A DNA stretch of 13,114 bases, from NCBI GenBank assembly GCA_027731885.1, contig JAQCAO010000029.1, positions 1-13,114 of the forward strand, read 5' to 3'. The notes beneath the pieces were generated by a model that saw only the letters and a program-made list of their open reading frames with translations, did no database searches and was not told where the DNA came from. Source of the stretch: Actinomycetota bacterium. GTDB taxonomy: Bacteria > Actinomycetota > Actinomycetes > Nanopelagicales > Nanopelagicaceae. Every line of letters starts with the position of its first letter. The first letter of the stretch is position 1. Below are positions 7,358-13,114 of this stretch, in pieces. The position numbers were made by a program, and so were the translations under genes.

Positions 7358-8032
7358 TTGTTCGAAGCAGTTCTCTTTGATATGGATGGCTTATTTATAG
7401 ATTCAGAACCTGATTGGCATGCCGCTGAGAGCGAGATGATGCGCGCTTATGGCTACAACTGGACGCAGGCGGATCAATTAAAGTGCCTGGGCGGTCCGCT
7501 TTTACGAGTTACCCAGTACATGTCTGATTGCCTAGATGGCGAAAGGAGTGCGGAGGAGCTCGGGTTGACGATCGTGGCAGAGATGAAGAAACGAGTTTCG
7601 AAATCGGTCACTTTAATGCCAGGTGCGCTGGAGTTTTCTAGAAAGCTAAAAAAGGCAGGGATTCCACAAGCACTTGTTTCAGCAAGTCCACGTGAGATAG
7701 TCGATGCCGCACTTATTGGAATGAATGAGAAGTACTTCTCTTTCTCGGTGGCATCAGGGGATATCGAACGAACTAAACCCTTTCCCGATCCGTACCTTCA
7801 CGCAGCAAAGTTATTGGGAGTTGCTATTGAGAATTCATTGATCTTTGAGGATTCACCCACTGGGCTGACCGCTGCGCGCGCGAGCGGAGCTTTCGTTGTT
7901 GGAATTCCGCATTACATTGAAGTTGCCGAAGAACCACGGCTGAAGATAGTGAAGAGTTTTACTGAAATCAGTGAGGGAGATTTGGCAGATTGGTATGCGA
8001 TCAACCGACGTGAGCTGGGCAGATCGTCTTAA
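7358..8032 (+). CDS. HAD family hydrolase (subfamily IA, beta-phosphoglucomutase-like)
   Basis: A 224-residue haloacid-dehalogenase-superfamily enzyme, probably a phosphatase or phosphomutase acting on a small phosphorylated metabolite in the cytoplasm. Motif I is FDMDG with nucleophile D8 and acid/base D10, followed by the DSEP typical of the beta-phosphoglucomutase-like group. Motif II is S108 (LVSAS), motif III is K140 (TKPFPDP) and motif IV is E164-D165 (FEDSPTG). Residues about 18-85 form the helical cap. The start is TTG at 7358, supported by GAGGGG seven bases upstream. It lies 18 bases after metH on the same strand and is probably co-transcribed. Its last 32 bases overlap the 3' end of the convergent RecB-like gene. 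The substrate cannot be predicted; the D-x-D-G...DSEP pattern fits both sugar-phosphate phosphatases and mutases. Confidence 0.92.
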   Translation: MFEAVLFDMDGLFIDSEPDWHAAESEMMRAYGYNWTQADQLKCLGGPLLRVTQYMSDCLDGERSAEELGLTIVAEMKKRVSKSVTLMPGALEFSRKLKKAGIPQALVSASPREIVDAALIGMNEKYFSFSVASGDIERTKPFPDPYLHAAKLLGVAIENSLIFEDSPTGLTAARASGAFVVGIPHYIEVAEEPRLKIVKSFTEISEGDLADWYAINRRELGRSS

Positions 8033-8756
8033 AGAAGCACCAATCACATAGTTTAGTTGGACGAGGTCGAAATTCATTTCGTTCTATTGCGCGCAGGATA
8101 TCTTCAGCGATATCAAAGAGAATTCTCTCAGTCTTTATTAAATCTTCTTCGGAGGGGGTGCTCTTAACTAATCTCGTATCACCGAGGTAGATCAACTGCA
8201 AGAGTTTCGGTATCACGCCATGGTTCTTCCAGTAAAGTAGCGCATAAACACGTAGTTGAAAGAGCGCTTTCTCTTCCCAACCCGGCTTGGGAGATTTACC
8301 AGTCTTATAATCAACGATTCTTACTTCACCTGTGGGCGCAACATCTAAACGATCGACATAGCCGTGTAGGTACAACTTCTCTGAGAGATCCATCTCTAAA
8401 TGCAGTTCTCGATAGGTTGGTTCAAATGTGGTTGGCGCCTCCAATGAGAAGTAATTACCTAGCAACTCCTCCGCTCTCTTAAACCAAGCGCCTTGATCTA
8501 AAACGAGTTCTGCTATTGCAGGTTTAGCTTCTATCTGGGCTTGCCATCTGCTGGGCAGTAGCTCAGTGGCGCGTTTTAGATCTCGCTCTTGCGCGGGTAG
8601 TTCAAAGAGATCTTCCAGAACTGTATGAATCAACGTTCCTCGTTCGGCATCCACACTTGGTGGTTCGGGGAGTAAATCGATAGTGCGGTATTTATAAAGT
8701 TGCGGGCAGTTGTTAAAGTCGCTTATTCGACTGGGGGAGAGGCGCAACTGGTCCAT
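8001..8756 (-). CDS. RecB-like PD-(D/E)XK nuclease family protein with probable Fe-S cluster
   Basis: A 251-residue single-domain nuclease of the RecB/Cas4-like PD-(D/E)XK superfamily (M. tuberculosis counterpart Rv2119). The N-terminus has the SPSRISDFNNCPQLYKYR signature, then H44 in GTLIHTVLE, D135 in GYVDRLD, the catalytic D149-Y-K151 in VDYKTGK, and Q167/Y171 in the QLRVY helix. Four cysteines are placed as in AddB- and Cas4-type iron-sulfur nucleases: C17 near the N-terminus and C237, C240 and C246 at the C-terminus (CDWC then CP). The active site looks intact, so DNA end processing or exonuclease activity is likely. No helicase domain is attached. The ATG at 8756 is used because the signature starts seven residues later. 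It is divergent from trmI, a pairing conserved in actinobacteria, and there is no Cas1/Cas2 or repeat array nearby. Confidence 0.9.
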   Translation of the reverse strand: MDQLRLSPSRISDFNNCPQLYKYRTIDLLPEPPSVDAERGTLIHTVLEDLFELPAQERDLKRATELLPSRWQAQIEAKPAIAELVLDQGAWFKRAEELLGNYFSLEAPTTFEPTYRELHLEMDLSEKLYLHGYVDRLDVAPTGEVRIVDYKTGKSPKPGWEEKALFQLRVYALLYWKNHGVIPKLLQLIYLGDTRLVKSTPSEEDLIKTERILFDIAEDILRAIERNEFRPRPTKLCDWCFFKTICPAHVG

Positions 8757-8764
8757 AAGGAAGG

Positions 8765-8770
8765 AAGATA
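8765..8770 (-). promoter_or_regulatory. Putative -10 box for the RecB-like gene (leaderless layout)
   Basis: Minus-strand TATCTT is followed by eight pyrimidine-rich bases and the ATG. No purine-rich ribosome binding site exists in the interval, which favours a leaderless transcript. No convincing -35 was identified. Confidence 0.4.
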
Positions 8771-8792
8771 CAACCTTTATGGGGTTAGCGCT

Positions 8793-8798
8793 TAGGAT
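8793..8798 (+). promoter_or_regulatory. Putative -10 box, or ribosome binding site, of trmI
   Basis: TAGGAT lies six bases before the GTG start of trmI. It fits a TANNNT -10 with a leaderless transcript, or AGGA as a ribosome binding site. No good -35 is seen. The 48-base gap between the divergent starts must contain both promoters, at least in part. Confidence 0.4.
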
Positions 8799-8804
8799 GC
8801 TCCT

Positions 8805-9695
8805 GTGTCAAATCAACCGAAAGATCGAGCCAGCAGCGCGGAGATGCGCAATCGTGGCTTCTTCGTTGCTGGCGATCGCGTGCAATTAACAGATCAAAAG
8901 GGAAAGATTTACAGCATCACGATTACGCCCGGAAAAGAGTGGCATACCCATAAAGGTTGGATCGTGCACGATGATTTGATCGGGCTACCGGAAGGTTCAG
9001 TTGTGAGCACGAGCGCTGGCTTAAAATTCACGGCATTTATCCCACTACTCACAGATTATGTCTTGTCAATGCCGCGCGGTGCCACCATTGTCTATCCAAA
9101 AGATGCCGCGCTGATTGTTGGATTCGCCGATATTTTTCCTGGTGCCCGCGTACTTGAAGCTGGCGTCGGCAGTGGCGCGCTAACTCTCTCGTTACTGCGA
9201 GCGGTTGGTCCGTACGGTCACGTACATTCGGTGGAGCGTCGCGAAGAATTTGCAGAGAATGCAAAATCAAATATTGAAAATTACTTCGGTGGGGCGCCCG
9301 ATAATTGGTCGCTAGATATCGGCTCAGTTCAAGAGAAGAACTTTGAAGAGGACTTTGATCGCGTGATCCTAGATATGTTGGCTCCTTGGGAGTGTGTGGC
9401 TATGGCGGCGAAGGTGTTGCGACCAGGCGGTCTTTATATGGCATATGTCGCTACGACAACTCAGTTATCGGCGACCGCCGAAGCGCTTAAGGAAGATGGA
9501 CATTTCACCGAGCCGGAGAGTTTTGAAAGCATGGTGCGTGGCTGGCATCACGAAGGACTTGCCGTTAGGCCACAACAACGGATGATTGGCCATACTGGCT
9601 TTCTGATCTTCGCAAGGCGAATGGCCCCTGGCGTTGAAGTCTTAGCGCGTCGGCGACGTCCTGCGAAAGGGGCCTACGGTGTCGCGGAAGACTGA
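8805..9695 (+). CDS. trmI: tRNA (adenine-58-N1)-methyltransferase
   Basis: TrmI methylates N1 of adenine 58 in the T-loop of tRNA using S-adenosylmethionine, and works as a tetramer in its family. The 296-residue protein has an N-terminal beta-rich domain (about 18-90), then a Rossmann methyltransferase domain with motif I EAGVGSGALT at 118-127, the ribose-contacting acidic residue E144 in HSVER, and catalytic D190 in LDMLAPW. The end contains the family's GWHHEGLAVRP and GHTGFLIF segments. The GTG at 8805 is supported by the upstream TAGGAT/AGGA element. The gene's 3' end overlaps pafB by 17 bases. In most proteasome-bearing actinobacteria trmI is followed by the ATPase gene arc/mpa, so the direct junction with pafB is unusual and suggests a deletion. 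The C-terminal 30 residues are basic. Confidence 0.95.
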   Translation: MSNQPKDRASSAEMRNRGFFVAGDRVQLTDQKGKIYSITITPGKEWHTHKGWIVHDDLIGLPEGSVVSTSAGLKFTAFIPLLTDYVLSMPRGATIVYPKDAALIVGFADIFPGARVLEAGVGSGALTLSLLRAVGPYGHVHSVERREEFAENAKSNIENYFGGAPDNWSLDIGSVQEKNFEEDFDRVILDMLAPWECVAMAAKVLRPGGLYMAYVATTTQLSATAEALKEDGHFTEPESFESMVRGWHHEGLAVRPQQRMIGHTGFLIFARRMAPGVEVLARRRRPAKGAYGVAED

Positions 9696-10629
9696 ACGTC
9701 TGGTAAATCTGACGATCGCTTTACTTGCGACAAAACGCTATCTCACCAAATCTGAGATCTTTAGAACTGTAGATGGCTACGAAGGCAGTGACGATAGCAA
9801 GGAGCGGATGTTTGAACGCGATAAAGATGACTTGCGAAATTTGGGGATTGAGATCGAAGTCGGAAGTTTCGATCCGCTCTTTGAGGATGAACCTGGCTAT
9901 CGAATTAAACCCGAGAACTATCAATTTCAACTAGGCGAGGTGAACGCCCAGGAGATAACTCTCCTCTCGTTAGCAGCCGAAGCTTGGCGAGGTGCGTCTT
10001 TGGGTTCCTCTGCGCTAACTGCGCTTAATAAGCTGCATGCGATCGGTATCGAAAGCGATACTGAGCTCTTATTAGGTCTTGCCCCCACCGTTGTGACGGA
10101 GGATGCAAATTTAGAAGTTGCGATTTCTGCGATAACTTCAAGAACGACTCTCTCCTTTGATTATCTAAATGAAGAGTTGAAGGCGCAGAGCAGGGCGTTA
10201 GAGCCATATGCGCTGACTTCACGATATGGTCACTGGTATGTATTAGGCAGAGATTTAGATCGTAAAGCGATCCGAATTTTTAGACTGGACCGCATCTCTG
10301 GAGCGCTGAAACTGCAGGGGAGAGCGGCGAGCTTTGAGATTCCCGAAGGCGTTGATATCAGTGCAGCATTTTCAATCTCCACCGATCTTCTCACTGCTCA
10401 GATTTTCCTACGTGATGGCCGCGGCTTGAATCTGCGGAACCGAGCTCGCCAAATTGCTGATGCAACGACACCAGTCGGATGGCAGAAATTTGAGATTGGC
10501 TATCGCGATCACCAGCGTTTTGTGGAGGAGCTCCTTTGGTATAGCGATGATCTAATTGTTTCGGCTCCACAAGCCTTACGGGATGAGATTATCGGCCATC
10601 TCAAATCCGGGATGGTTAGATATGGTTAA
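9679..10629 (+). CDS. pafB: PafB, WYL-domain transcriptional regulator of the DNA damage response
   Basis: PafB partners with PafC to activate a LexA-independent set of DNA repair genes in mycobacteria. This 316-residue protein has an N-terminal winged helix-turn-helix (about 1-60, with ERDKDDLRNLGIEIE), a linker, a WYL domain (about 145-215) and a C-terminal extension. The WYL core is GHWYVLGRDLDRKAIR with W186, Y187 and V188 in the triad position, followed by FRLDRI. The GTG at 9679 lies inside the 3' end of trmI and gives the expected N-terminus (RKTERLVNLTIALL). Its stop overlaps pafC by eight bases, so both subunits are probably made in coupled fashion. In other actinobacteria pafA precedes pafB; here trmI does. 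The name reflects that historical linkage, not a proteasome role. Confidence 0.94.
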   Translation: MSRKTERLVNLTIALLATKRYLTKSEIFRTVDGYEGSDDSKERMFERDKDDLRNLGIEIEVGSFDPLFEDEPGYRIKPENYQFQLGEVNAQEITLLSLAAEAWRGASLGSSALTALNKLHAIGIESDTELLLGLAPTVVTEDANLEVAISAITSRTTLSFDYLNEELKAQSRALEPYALTSRYGHWYVLGRDLDRKAIRIFRLDRISGALKLQGRAASFEIPEGVDISAAFSISTDLLTAQIFLRDGRGLNLRNRARQIADATTPVGWQKFEIGYRDHQRFVEELLWYSDDLIVSAPQALRDEIIGHLKSGMVRYG

Positions 10630-11554
10630 GTCACAAGCGACTCCGGTAGAGAAAGCAGCTCGCTTGCTAGATCTGGTTCCGTATATATCAACCCATCAAG
10701 GGATTGCGTTAGCAGATCTGGCGACGGAGTTCGGAGTAAGCCAGGCAGAGCTTTTAAGCGATCTCAATACCTTGTGGATGTGTGGTCTGCCTGGTTACAC
10801 CCCACTTGAGTTGATTGATCTTGAGTTTGAATCAGGTTATGTAAGTATCCGTAATGCCGAAGTTCTGCAACGGGTGCGCTTATTAACCAAGCAGGAGTTG
10901 GTAATTATTCTGCTCGGCCTTGACATTCTTTATACATCACTCGATGGTTCACGAGCGGATTTACAAGCGGCGGTTGCAAAGTTAACCGATAAGATCAAGA
11001 AGATCGTCGGAAATATAGCGACAGCGCTACCCATAGTTGACTCTGCTCATCGAGCCACGATCGCACTGGCGATTAAGAGTCGGAGGGATCTTGATCTTGT
11101 CTATCATTCAACTATTCGTGACTCCGTAACAGAACGATCTATAACTCCACTCGAGCTCTCCCTTGATCTAGGATTTGAAGTTTTATATGCGTACTGCCAG
11201 AGCGCTCAAGGTTTTCGTACCTTTCGGCTAGATAACATCAAATCGGTCACTCTGGGTGAGAGTTCTATCAGTGTTCCATCCGGTGAAGAAGGCTCGGATT
11301 TTCAGTGGGATATTTTGGTTAGATCTCGCTTTCGAACCTCAGCAGAGCGTTTCCGTACAAATTTCATACCCCGTGAGAGTCTGGAATCAGAGTCGTTTGT
11401 TGTGACTTCATTTAGCCAAGATTGGTTGTTGCGAAGCGCTATGTGCACTCTGGCGTCGGTTGAGGTGCAAAGACCACCAGAGGCGCGAGCAATGATCGCC
11501 GACAAGTGCCGTAAAACTTTGGAACTATACGAGAGCCCGGCGCTACCGAGTTAA
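10622..11554 (+). CDS. pafC: PafC, WYL-domain transcriptional regulator, partner of PafB
   Basis: Second subunit of the PafBC transcription activator. From the ATG at 10622 the protein is 310 residues: an N-terminal winged helix-turn-helix (about 8-80, with the family's LWMCGLPGYTPLELIDL at 51-67), a middle WYL domain (about 145-212) and a C-terminal domain. The frame is open back to 10556, but those codons lie inside pafB and the family starts near the VEKAARLLDLVPYIS segment, so the shorter start is used; GGGATGG a few bases before it is a fair ribosome binding site. In the WYL domain the aligned triad reads E186-V187-L188 rather than W-Y-L, while the later FRLDNI is kept, so effector sensing by this half may differ. 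The gene ends 51 bases before tatA. Confidence 0.94.
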   Translation: MVKSQATPVEKAARLLDLVPYISTHQGIALADLATEFGVSQAELLSDLNTLWMCGLPGYTPLELIDLEFESGYVSIRNAEVLQRVRLLTKQELVIILLGLDILYTSLDGSRADLQAAVAKLTDKIKKIVGNIATALPIVDSAHRATIALAIKSRRDLDLVYHSTIRDSVTERSITPLELSLDLGFEVLYAYCQSAQGFRTFRLDNIKSVTLGESSISVPSGEEGSDFQWDILVRSRFRTSAERFRTNFIPRESLESESFVVTSFSQDWLLRSAMCTLASVEVQRPPEARAMIADKCRKTLELYESPALPS

Positions 11555-11563
11555 GGGGCTCTT
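11531..11563. repeat. Inverted repeat across the pafC stop codon
   Basis: GAGAGCCC (11531-11538) can pair with GGGCTCTT (11556-11563) across a 17-base loop that contains the pafC stop. One end pair would be G-U. No T-run follows, so it is not a standard intrinsic terminator; it could modulate read-through into tatA or mRNA stability, or be chance. Confidence 0.25.
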
Positions 11564-11594
11564 CCGGAGCAAATCAGGCGCACGGTGATGCGGT

Positions 11595-11598
11595 AAGG
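11595..11598 (+). promoter_or_regulatory. Ribosome binding site supporting the longer TatA start
   Basis: AAGG lies seven bases before the ATG at 11606. The alternative ATG at 11624 has no purine-rich site upstream. The rest of the 51-base gap after pafC shows no clear promoter, so tat expression may depend on read-through from pafBC. Confidence 0.4.
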
Positions 11599-11605
11599 CA
11601 CAGCC

Positions 11606-11818
11606 ATGCGCTACCTTTTAGCCATGCCATTTCTACGCGAACCGAGTCACATCCTCTTACTTCTCATTGTGGTCATTCTACTTTTTGGCGCCAAGCGCCT
11701 ACCAGATTCTGCTCGAGCACTAGGTCGTTCTCTACGTATCTTTAAGGGCGAGATGAAGGATATGAAGAACGATGGTGACGAGAAGAAAGACGATACCGAC
11801 GGCACTTCCGCTCGCTAA
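11606..11818 (+). CDS. tatA: Sec-independent twin-arginine translocase subunit TatA
   Basis: TatA forms the pore-like oligomer that lets folded proteins with twin-arginine signals cross the cytoplasmic membrane. The 70-residue protein has one N-terminal membrane helix (about 15-27, ILLLLIVVILLF), the conserved F27-G28 hinge, an amphipathic helix (KRLPDSARALGRSLRIFK) and a short, highly charged tail rich in K, D and E. Two starts are possible. The ATG at 11606 has an AAGG site seven bases upstream, but the ATG at 11624 gives MPFLREP, closer to the usual actinobacterial TatA opening and a 64-residue protein; the first six residues (MRYLLA) may be untranslated. It is followed after five bases by tatC. 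No tatB is seen here; it is often encoded elsewhere in actinobacteria. Confidence 0.93.
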   Translation: MRYLLAMPFLREPSHILLLLIVVILLFGAKRLPDSARALGRSLRIFKGEMKDMKNDGDEKKDDTDGTSAR

Positions 11819-11823
11819 CTCAC

Positions 11824-12600
11824 ATGGCGACCTCCGCCGGCGGTCGTTTGCCGCTACTGGAACATTTACGGGAGTTTCGAAAACGCGTTGTCCGATCTGC
11901 AATTGGGATCTCCTTCGGTTCTGTGATCGGTTGGTTTTTCTATAACGAGATAATTACCAAATTATCTGAACCGGTTTGTGATCTCGCCGCGGCTCAAGCA
12001 AGCGGTGCAAATAACTGTGGCGCCCTGTATATCAGCGGGGTATTGGGTCCGCTAAATCTTCAAATTAAAGTTGCGATATTGGCAGGAATAGTGATCACAG
12101 CCCCAGTTTGGCTCTATCAACTTTGGGCTTTTATCGCTCCTGCATTGCATCGAAGGGAGAAGAAATACTCTTCCTTCTTTCTCATCGCCGCCACTCCATT
12201 CTTTGCCACTGGAGCATGGCTGGGATACACCATCCTTCCGATAGCGGTTGAAGTACTTTTCGGCTTTACACCTGATGCCTTAAATAACCTCGTTAAGTTT
12301 GATGACTATTTGGACTTTGTGATGCGAACTATTCTCTTCTTCGGTATCGCATTTGAGTTACCAGTCTTTCTGGTCACCTTCAATCTCATTGGTTTTCTAA
12401 GCGGGCGGGCGATCTTGCGCCCTTGGCGCATCTGGGTTTTCGCTATTACTCTCTTCGTCGCGGGATTTACCCCAAGCGCAGATCCACTTTCCATGGCAGC
12501 ACTTGCCTTACCTTTGATCGGTTTCTATTTATTGGCAGGCGGCTTCGCGCTCTTTAACGATCGTCGCAGAGCAAAAAAGAACGCTCACCTTGAGTATTAA
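11824..12600 (+). CDS. tatC: Sec-independent twin-arginine translocase subunit TatC
   Basis: TatC is the membrane receptor that recognises twin-arginine signal peptides and recruits TatA. The 258-residue protein opens with the cytoplasmic motif LLEHLREFRKR (E13 matching the signal-binding glutamate region) and has six predicted membrane segments, roughly 22-40, 79-97, 117-138, 168-190, 203-217 and 219-237. The conserved intramembrane acidic residue is E178 in GIAFELPVF. The first extracytoplasmic loop holds two cysteines (C52 and C65) that could form a disulfide; a similar pair is, as I recall, common in actinobacterial TatC. The end is basic and cytoplasmic. The gene lies five bases after tatA with no clear ribosome binding site, suggesting coupling, and its stop is directly followed by the ATG of the diacylglycerol kinase gene. 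Confidence 0.95.
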   Translation: MATSAGGRLPLLEHLREFRKRVVRSAIGISFGSVIGWFFYNEIITKLSEPVCDLAAAQASGANNCGALYISGVLGPLNLQIKVAILAGIVITAPVWLYQLWAFIAPALHRREKKYSSFFLIAATPFFATGAWLGYTILPIAVEVLFGFTPDALNNLVKFDDYLDFVMRTILFFGIAFELPVFLVTFNLIGFLSGRAILRPWRIWVFAITLFVAGFTPSADPLSMAALALPLIGFYLLAGGFALFNDRRRAKKNAHLEY

Positions 12601-13114
12601 ATGTGGGCGATAGTTGTAAACCCAATTTCAGGTGGGGGAAAAGGCGCCATTCTTGGGACAGAGGTTGCGGGATATTTCTCAGAGAGAGCTCTTCCTTACC
12701 AAGTTATCACTGCCAACTCTGCAGATAAATTGCGTTCTTACCTAGCAGGATTTTTAGAGACGAAGGGCCAAGAGTGCTCCGGGGTGATCGCAGTTGGAGG
12801 GGACGGGCTAGCGCACTTGGTTCTTCAATTTGTAGTACCACTGAGGATTCCATTCACAGTTATTCCCGCGGGAACTGGAAATGATTTTCTTCGCGCTCTT
12901 GGTTGGAGTTTATCGGGAGTTAAAAGGCAGCTCGATATTGTTACATCCACGGAGGCGAGCCCCATAGATTTAGGGATGGTGGATTCAGAGTGGTTCGGTG
13001 CAGTTCTTTCCACTGGGTTTGATTCGGTCGTGAACGAGAAGGCAAATTCATTGAGATGGCCCAAGGGGCCGATGAAATATAATGTGGCGATCGCCATGGA
13101 ATTACCGAAGTTTA
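12601..13114 (+). CDS. Diacylglycerol/lipid kinase family protein (partial, C-terminus off the right edge)
   Basis: The first 171 residues of a DAGK-catalytic-domain lipid kinase (YegS/DgkB-like), which phosphorylates diacylglycerol or a related lipid at the membrane face. The ATG directly abuts the tatC TAA, and the frame stays open to the end of the window. Motifs in order are the N-terminal NPISGGGKG at 7-15, the nucleotide-binding GGDGL at 66-70 (L replaces the common T), PAGTGNDFLRALG at 89-101, D123-L-G (PIDLG) and the GFDSVVNEKAN segment at 139-149, which fits the start of the family's C-terminal beta-rich domain. The ATG start puts the first motif at residue 7, as expected. In many actinobacteria tatA-tatC-lipid kinase is followed by the helicase gene helY, which would lie beyond the edge. 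Lipid specificity cannot be told from sequence. Confidence 0.88.
   Translation, partial: MWAIVVNPISGGGKGAILGTEVAGYFSERALPYQVITANSADKLRSYLAGFLETKGQECSGVIAVGGDGLAHLVLQFVVPLRIPFTVIPAGTGNDFLRALGWSLSGVKRQLDIVTSTEASPIDLGMVDSEWFGAVLSTGFDSVVNEKANSLRWPKGPMKYNVAIAMELPKF

Noticed and set aside
8001..8756. Cas4 of a CRISPR system
   Set aside because: The fold and cysteines are Cas4-like, but there is no repeat array and no cas1 or cas2 in the window, and the trmI pairing points to the Rv2119-type housekeeping family.
10556..10621. Longer N-terminus of pafC starting at 10556
   Set aside because: The extra 22 residues lie inside pafB and do not resemble the family; the ATG at 10622 fits the family start and has a ribosome binding site.
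11531..11575. Intrinsic terminator after pafC
   Set aside because: A stem can be drawn but the loop is long and no T-run follows; kept only as a low-confidence inverted repeat.
12825..13097. Minus-strand open frame at the right end
   Set aside because: It is antisense to the lipid kinase, whose motifs are all in frame on the plus strand from 12601 to the edge.
1..13114. Mobile elements, prophage, tRNA genes, attachment sites or a defence island
   Set aside because: Every stretch is accounted for by conserved housekeeping genes in a known actinobacterial order; no transposase, integrase, long direct repeats or tRNA-like cloverleaf was seen by eye.

Overview
The window looks like a compact actinobacterial chromosome of roughly balanced base composition (about half G+C by eye). 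The actinobacterial signature is strong: a mycothiol ligase (MshC), the PafB/PafC regulator pair, a TrmI-type tRNA methyltransferase next to a divergent RecB-like nuclease, and a tatA-tatC-diacylglycerol kinase run. Genes are almost end to end, with overlapping or near-zero spacing and no stretch over 300 bases without a gene. Moderate GC, tight packing and a shortened version of a conserved locus suggest a streamlined, possibly planktonic lineage such as the freshwater Nanopelagicales (acI). That placement is inference, not shown by the sequence.

Layout. (1) 1-2926, plus strand: a tight operon of a histidine-phosphatase 'phosphomutase' (left-truncated), a DUF3090 protein with a C-terminal zinc-finger-like tail, a PI3/PI4-kinase-like SCO1664-family protein, and mshC. 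(2) 2923-3804, minus strand: a PAC2-family protein, convergent with mshC. (3) 3833-8032, plus strand: cobalamin-dependent methionine synthase metH followed by a HAD hydrolase. (4) 8001-8756, minus strand: a RecB-like PD-(D/E)XK protein with four cluster-type cysteines. (5) 8805-13114, plus strand: trmI, pafB, pafC, tatA, tatC and the start of a diacylglycerol kinase gene cut by the right edge.

How it fits together. Gene order follows the region of Mycobacterium tuberculosis from about Rv2135c to Rv2092c, with blocks removed. The most notable loss is between trmI and pafB, where many actinobacteria carry arc/mpa, dop, pup, prcB, prcA and pafA. Here trmI and pafB overlap by 17 bases, so the Pup-proteasome block is absent from this locus while the DNA-damage activator PafBC is kept. 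The hisE/hisG pair that sits between metH and the RecB-like gene in M. tuberculosis is also absent.

All four gene starts at the two divergent junctions, plus mshC, have a TANNNT hexamer 6-8 bases upstream of the start codon. This fits actinobacterial -10 boxes driving leaderless transcripts. I found no RNA genes, CRISPR arrays, insertion sequences or attachment sites. Nothing here is an obviously new defence or mobile system. The best candidates for uncharacterised biology are the DUF3090/kinase-like pair linked to mshC, and PafBC without its proteasome.
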